In this document: one piece after another, positions 8,980 to 12,500 of the stretch
Numbering within the stretch: position 1 is the first letter of the stretch
Layout of the letters: the number at the start of each line of letters is the position of its first letter
Source: Botryococcus braunii
Lineage: Eukaryota; Chlorophyta; Trebouxiophyceae
Reading direction: 5' to 3'
Assembly (NCBI GenBank): GCA_002005505.1
Contig: KV908409.1
Location: 404,130-416,629 of the forward strand
DNA: 12,500 nucleotides
Notes under the pieces: model-generated
The model's input: only the letters and a program-made list of their open reading frames with translations
Told to the model about the DNA's origin: nothing
Database searches by the model: none
Translations under genes and position numbers: made by a program

Positions 8980-9022
8980 ACACCCCCCCCCTCTCTCTCC
9001 CCCCCCCTTCTCTTCTCCCCCC
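8980..9022 (+). repeat. C-rich/CT tract
   Basis: Runs of C (about 8983-8990 and 9000-9008) are separated by CTCTCT, and a further polypyrimidine stretch follows. It extends the compound microsatellite upstream into one low-complexity block of about 230 bp. Confidence 0.8.
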
Positions 9023-9368
9023 TATTCAACTGTCTCTCTGCAGATATATGGTGTACATATATTTGTAATATGCATAAACAGAAATCCCCCAATATCCCCA
9101 CACACTTTACCATGCATGTCCCCCCCCCTCCCACACCCACACGTTTAAGAAAGAGAGGAGAGGATGTGGGGCCAGACAGAAGAGAGTGGGGTTTCATGAG
9201 GCCTGTTTCAATGAGGGGGCCACACAAGGTGCATGGTGCGCTTGCAGTAGAGCTGACAATCAGTATTCAATCAGTAATCACGACAGGAGCGCGGGGCCAT
9301 CCAATGAGAGCGCGGGTGGATGCAAGCCTATCACAAGGAGGATGAGAGAGGAGTGAGGTGGTCCCCAC
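9023..9368. other. Unique sequence, no gene recognised
   Basis: Mixed sequence with a C-run near 9121-9127. A CCAAT pentamer (in TCCAATGAGAG, about 9299-9309) lies between two copies of GAGCGCGGG (about 9288-9296 and 9308-9316), which could belong to a promoter. No TATA motif or downstream coding start supports a gene. Confidence 0.4.
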
Positions 9369-9369
9369 C

Positions 9370-9744
9370 TCATTCATCATGCTGCTGCAGCGCGGCTTCA
9401 TTTTTCTTTCTTTCCTTGGATTCATGGGCCGAAATACGGTTCTTCATCAACCGGAGTGCCCTGTGATTTGTCATGCCGGGTTCCTTTAACGGGTTACCAG
9501 CAGCCTTACGCCCTCCCTTGCCCGTCCTCTGGCTGGGTGTCTTGATAATCGCTTCATATCTTGCCACTGAGCACCCCTCCACCCCTCTCAGATACCTTTC
9601 AAGTTCCTTTGTTCCTTTTGTCCAAATCACAGTGCTGCCCTCTCCCAAGTCCCCCCCCAGGGCTACATGCATGAACCCACTCTTCACAATAAGCTCAACT
9701 GTTTCAAAGCAGAATAAGAGATATGCCCCCCCCCCCACACACAC
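9370..9744 (-). other. Minus-strand frame with bZIP-like basic region
   Basis: A 124-codon frame crosses the left edge of the tandem array. Its N-terminal part (roughly residues 14-60) lies in array sequence. Three of the four array copies of that segment keep the frame open, with readings such as GTKELERYLRGVEGCS. Its C-terminal part lies in unique sequence and contains LRLMKNRISAHESKERKK. This matches the bZIP basic-region pattern N-x7-[RK], and RLMKNR is identical to the start of the CREB/ATF basic region. No leucine zipper follows: the frame stops eight residues later (LQQHDE), and the one leucine is out of register by a residue. It could be a truncated or pseudogenised bZIP exon, or chance. 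No start or splice evidence fixes it. Confidence 0.3.
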
Positions 9745-9764
9745 TCACACACACAAACACACAG
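9732..9764 (+). repeat. C-run plus interrupted (CA)n
   Basis: About a dozen C followed by interrupted CA repeats. The other array units have shorter versions at the same place (about 11450-11470 and 12410-12430), so the tract expanded or contracted after duplication. Confidence 0.8.
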
Positions 9765-9925
9765 GCCGGGAGCGATATATTGGAAAGGGACATGTGTTTT
9801 ATAAAAAGGCCTTAAGACTCGTATTTTGGTCGCTGGGTGGGCTTTATCATTTGGCTAGGCAAGGCGCAACTGCACTTCTGTGCCCGGGGTGGTTAATGGA
9901 CGTTGGTTAAATGGCGAGTATTGTG

Positions 9926-9930
9926 ATTGG
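9926..9930 (-). promoter_or_regulatory. CCAAT-box-like motif in unit 1
   Basis: ATTGG on the plus strand (CCAAT on the minus, within AGCCAATCAC) is identical in unit 2 at 11612-11616. A second one near 9974-9978 (CCATTGGTTA) is lost in unit 2. A TATAAA on either strand lies near 9798. This is weak evidence of a promoter inside the repeat unit. Confidence 0.2.
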
Positions 9931-10204
9931 CTAGCTGGGAGCGAATGTCATTATGTGTTGTGGAGGGGGATAGCCATTGGTTAAGCAGGAAGGGGAATTT
10001 ACAACTGGGAAGGAAAGGGATTGCTAATAATGGGAAAAAGGGGAGATACATGTCTCCTGAAGCACTTCTGGGTCGACCGAGCGGCGCCGTTTTTCGCCAC
10101 ATCTTGGCCTCTGACAGTGATTGGAGGGAAGGGCTGGGGTTTGGGGCATCATGGATGCCAGCGGCCCACTGCTGAACGTGCCCACTGGGCCACAAGGCTG
10201 ACTT

Positions 10205-10260
10205 GAAGAAGAAGACGAAGAAGAAGAAGAAGAAGAAAGAGAAAAAGAAGAAGAAGAAAA
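10205..10260 (+). repeat. (GAA)n polypurine tract
   Basis: GAA repeats with a few GAC, GAAA and GAAAAA interruptions cover about 55 bases, all purine except one C on the plus strand. Unit 2 lacks it, so it arose in, or was lost from, only one unit. GAA tracts can form triplexes. Confidence 0.9.
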
Positions 10261-11085
10261 CAGCGCGCCCTGAGGCGGGGCACGGCTCCCCGAAAAGATG
10301 CAGGGTTGCTGTGGGGGCCTCCCATGCTGAGCTCCCTGGAGCGAGGCAGGGAAGAGGCGGGGCTCCCAGAGTGGGATATGGCTATTGGGCACGAACACCA
10401 TATGTTCTGCAGGAGGGAGGCTGCCGCGCAGCCCCAGGGTGCGAGACAGGTCTCTTATTGACAGTCTATCCCCCGAGCCAGCCCTGCCAGTCCAGCCTGT
10501 ACCGAGCCCTCCAGGGAGCACTTCCGGGTCCGAGGGTCCAGGAAGTTGGAAAGGAAGTTCGAATCTCCGCACAGGAGTGGAGTCGAAAGAGCCTTCATAA
10601 AGGCGAGGGATGGTCGAGGGCGAGGGGAGGGAATTGCCTGCGCTCCGATCCTCCATGCTGAGTTTCTTCAAAAAGAGCCACACTCAGCTGACTAGGGGGG
10701 TGGGCGGGGTGGGACCGGGGGACTGGAGGGCAACACACAGTGGGAGCTTTCCAGGAAGACAGGAGCCGTCAACTCCAGCGAGCAAGAGTGGAGGTGAGCC
10801 TCAGAGCGAGCTGGAGGACTGGGGGGGGGGTCTGGGTACTGTAGCTAAGAATTGTACTTTCAGAAACATGAGGAATGGGACTGTGAGGCTTCTTGAGAGA
10901 TGGTCCCACCAGTTCCCAACTTAGTATGTTAAGTCCGAGCACCCCTCCACCCCTCTCAGATACCGTTCAAGTTCCTTTGTTCCATTTTTCAAAACCACCC
11001 TGCTGCCCTCTCCGAAGACCCCCAGGGCTACATGCATGAACCCCCTTTTCAGAATCAGCTCAACATTTTATATTTTATAAAGTTG

Positions 11086-11088
<3 letters not shown>

Positions 11089-11160
<72 letters not shown>
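11089..11160 (+). repeat. (AG)36 microsatellite
   Basis: Uninterrupted AG repeats for 72 bases, followed by six G. In the other copies of this segment the same position holds only a short GAGAGAGA seed before ATGCTT (about 11428 and 12388), which points to expansion in place. Confidence 0.97.
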
Positions 11161-11166
<6 letters not shown>

Positions 11167-11168
11167 AA

Positions 11169-11169
11169 T

Positions 11170-11237
<68 letters not shown>
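11169..11237 (+). repeat. (TG)n microsatellite
   Basis: About 34 TG units with one TA interruption near the start. It directly follows the (AG)36 and G6 block and has Z-DNA potential. Confidence 0.97.
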
Positions 11238-11240
<3 letters not shown>

Positions 11241-11244
11241 CGGT

Positions 11245-11285
11245 TACGTCAGAGCACCCCTCTATAGGTTATGTCAGAGCACCCC
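11245..11285 (+). repeat. Short partial duplication GGTTAYGTCAGAGCACCCCTC
   Basis: GGTTACGTCAGAGCACCCCT (starting about 11242) is repeated as GGTTATGTCAGAGCACCCCT (starting about 11267), a 25-bp offset. The array's opening GAGCACCCCTCC therefore starts twice, which records a small slippage or end-joining event where the segment re-entered. Confidence 0.7.
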
Positions 11286-12244
11286 TCCACCCCTCTCAGA
11301 TACCTTTCAAATTCCTTTGTTCCTTTTTTCAAAACCACCGTGCTGCCCTCTCCGAAGACCCCCAGAGCTACATGCCTCAACCCCCTTTTCAGAATCAGCT
11401 CAACATTTTATAAAGTATTAAAAAGAAGAGAGAGATGCTTTCCTTGCCAAACACCCCCACACACAAACACAAAAGCCGGGGGTGACACATTGGAAAGGGA
11501 AATGTGTTTCATGAGAACGCATTAAAACTCGTATTTTTGTCAAAGTGTGGGCTGGGTGTGCTTCTGTGCCCAGGGTGGTTAATGGACGTTGGCTAAATGG
11601 CGAGTATTGTGATTGGCTAGCTGGGAGCGAATGTCATTATGTGTTGTGGAGGGGGATAGCCAGTAGTTAAGCAGGCAGTGGATTTTACAATTTGGAAGGA
11701 AAGGGATGGCTAAAAATGGGAAGGAGGGGAGATACATGTCTTTTGATACACTTCTGGGTCGACCGGCTTTTGCTGCCGTTGGCTGGACTGGGGTTGGAGT
11801 CCGGGCATGTGCTCGAACTCCTCAGGGGCAGGCCCAGACTCATCTCCTCCTTCATGCATCCCTCCAGGGAGCACTTCTCGGTCCATGTCCGGACGTAGCC
11901 GCGCAGGTGCGGAACCAAAAGGCAAAAGTTGAGGGGGAAATCTAGGCCCTGCGCTCCGATCCCCCATGCTAAAATTCTTCAAAAAAAGCCCCACTCAGCT
12001 GACTAGGGGGTGGGCGGGGTGGGACCGGGGGACTGGAGGGCAACACACAGTGGGAGCTTTTCAGGATGACAGAAGCCGTCAACTCCAGCCAGCAAAAGTG
12101 GAGGTGAGCCTCAGAGCGAGCCGGTGGGCTTGGCGGGGTGTGGGTACTGTGGTCGAGAATTTTTCTTTCAGAAACACAAAGAATGGGACTGTGAGGCTTC
12201 TTGAGAGCTGGTCCCACTACTTGCCAACTTAATATGTTAAGTCC

Positions 12245-12500
12245 GAGCACCCCTCCACCCCTCTCAGATACCGTTCAAGTTCCTTTTTTCAAAACCTCCG
12301 TGCTGCCCTCTCCTAAGACCCCCAGGGCTACATGCATGGACCCCCTTTTCAGAATCAGCTCAACTCTTTATAAAGGGTTAAAAATAAGAGAGAGATGCTT
12401 CCTCCCCAAACATCTCCACACACAAACACACAAGCCGGGGGTGATACATTGGAAAGGGAAATGTGTTTCATGAGAACGCGTTAAAACTCGTATTTTTGTC
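12245..12500. repeat. Tandem array unit 3, truncated by window end
   Basis: It begins GAGCACCCCTCCACCCCTCT and follows unit 2 through the ACAAGCCGGGGGTGA block and CGTTAAAACTCGTATTTTTG to the last base. Near 12280-12290 it lacks eight bases present in the other copies (TTCCTTTTTTC instead of TTCCTTTGTTCC...TTTTTC), which breaks the minus-strand frame kept open in the other three copies. The array continues beyond the window. Confidence 0.85.

Larger units (their letters stand above)
9569..10936. repeat. Tandem array unit 1 (~1.37 kb)
   Basis: It begins GAGCACCCCTCCACCCCTCT and ends just before the same sequence recurs at 10937. Blocks shared with unit 2 include the opening 170 bp; 9766-10085 (with TTGTGATTGGCTAGCTGGGA and GGGTCGACCG); a short block near 10508-10530 (CCCTCCAGGGAGCACTTC); and 10640-10936. 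It differs from unit 2 by about 370 extra bases between 10085 and 10640, including a GAA-rich tract, and by many point changes. A 219-codon minus-strand frame at 10024-10683 spans this part. Its first dozen and last score of residues resemble the unit 2 frame at 11710-11994, but its middle is largely Ser-rich GAA-tract translation, so coding is doubtful. Confidence 0.85.
10937..12244. repeat. Tandem array unit 2 (~1.31 kb) with internal duplication
   Basis: It opens at 10937 and ends where the next GAGCACCCCTCC begins at 12245. It holds two copies of the opening segment (10937-11088 and 11277-11425), separated by (GA)36 and (TG)n. The rest follows unit 1 order: 11474-11765, a short block near 11862-11880, and 11948-12244. 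Identity to unit 1 in shared blocks is high by eye (roughly 85-95%). Confidence 0.85.

Noticed and set aside
10024..10683. 219-codon minus-strand frame in array unit 1
   Set aside because: Its core is a poly-Ser translation of a GAA tract absent from unit 2. Similarity to the unit 2 frame is limited to short ends, as expected from repeat identity.

Overview
This window reads as non-coding, repeat-dense DNA from a large eukaryotic genome. There are no operons, no prokaryotic gene packing and no long open frame outside low-complexity DNA. It holds many long compound microsatellites ((CT)n, (CA)n, (CG)n, (GA)n, (TG)n, (TCAC)n, (GAA)n), a long inverted-repeat element, a nested non-autonomous hAT-type element and a kilobase-scale tandem array. 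One stretch looks like a spliced coding exon. The microsatellite load would suit an aquatic metazoan (for example a decapod crustacean, or a lamprey or fish) or another microsatellite-rich eukaryote. I cannot fix the lineage from sequence alone.

Layout. 1-1258: G-rich and polypurine DNA, a 44-bp tandem duplication and no convincing gene. 1259-1561 (minus strand): best candidate exon, 303 bp, open throughout, with a GT donor and a pyrimidine-rich AG acceptor, both in phase 1. 1562-2752: intron-like or intergenic sequence with two short perfect hairpins. 2753-3102: compound (CT)n / C-run / (CA)31 / (CG)12 microsatellite. 3103-4065: purine-biased sequence without a recognised gene.

4066-7497: a foldback-like element. 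Two arms of about 940 bp in inverted orientation flank a spacer of about 920 bp that carries a long (GA)n tract. Each arm has a direct duplication of about 102 bp near its outer end and an outward-facing TATA motif. The right arm is interrupted at 6537-7160 by a 624-bp element with TAGGGTTGG ends and a perfect 8-bp target duplication, the signature of a hAT-type MITE. The uninterrupted left arm supplies the empty site inside this window.

7498-8790: AT-richer sequence with a 10-bp tandem repeat and a 20-bp perfect palindrome, then a Gly/Pro-rich coding-like stretch with broken frame. 8791-9030: compound (TCAC)n/(CG)n/(CA)n/C-rich microsatellite. 9031-9568: unique sequence, including a minus-strand frame whose C-terminus resembles a bZIP basic region. 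9569-12500: a tandem array with a unit of about 1.31-1.37 kb (two full units and the start of a third, cut by the window edge). Its middle unit carries an extra duplicated segment on either side of a (GA)36/(TG)n tract.

Nothing shows a set of cooperating genes. The window's content is mainly repeat biology: nested transposition, tandem amplification and microsatellite expansion.
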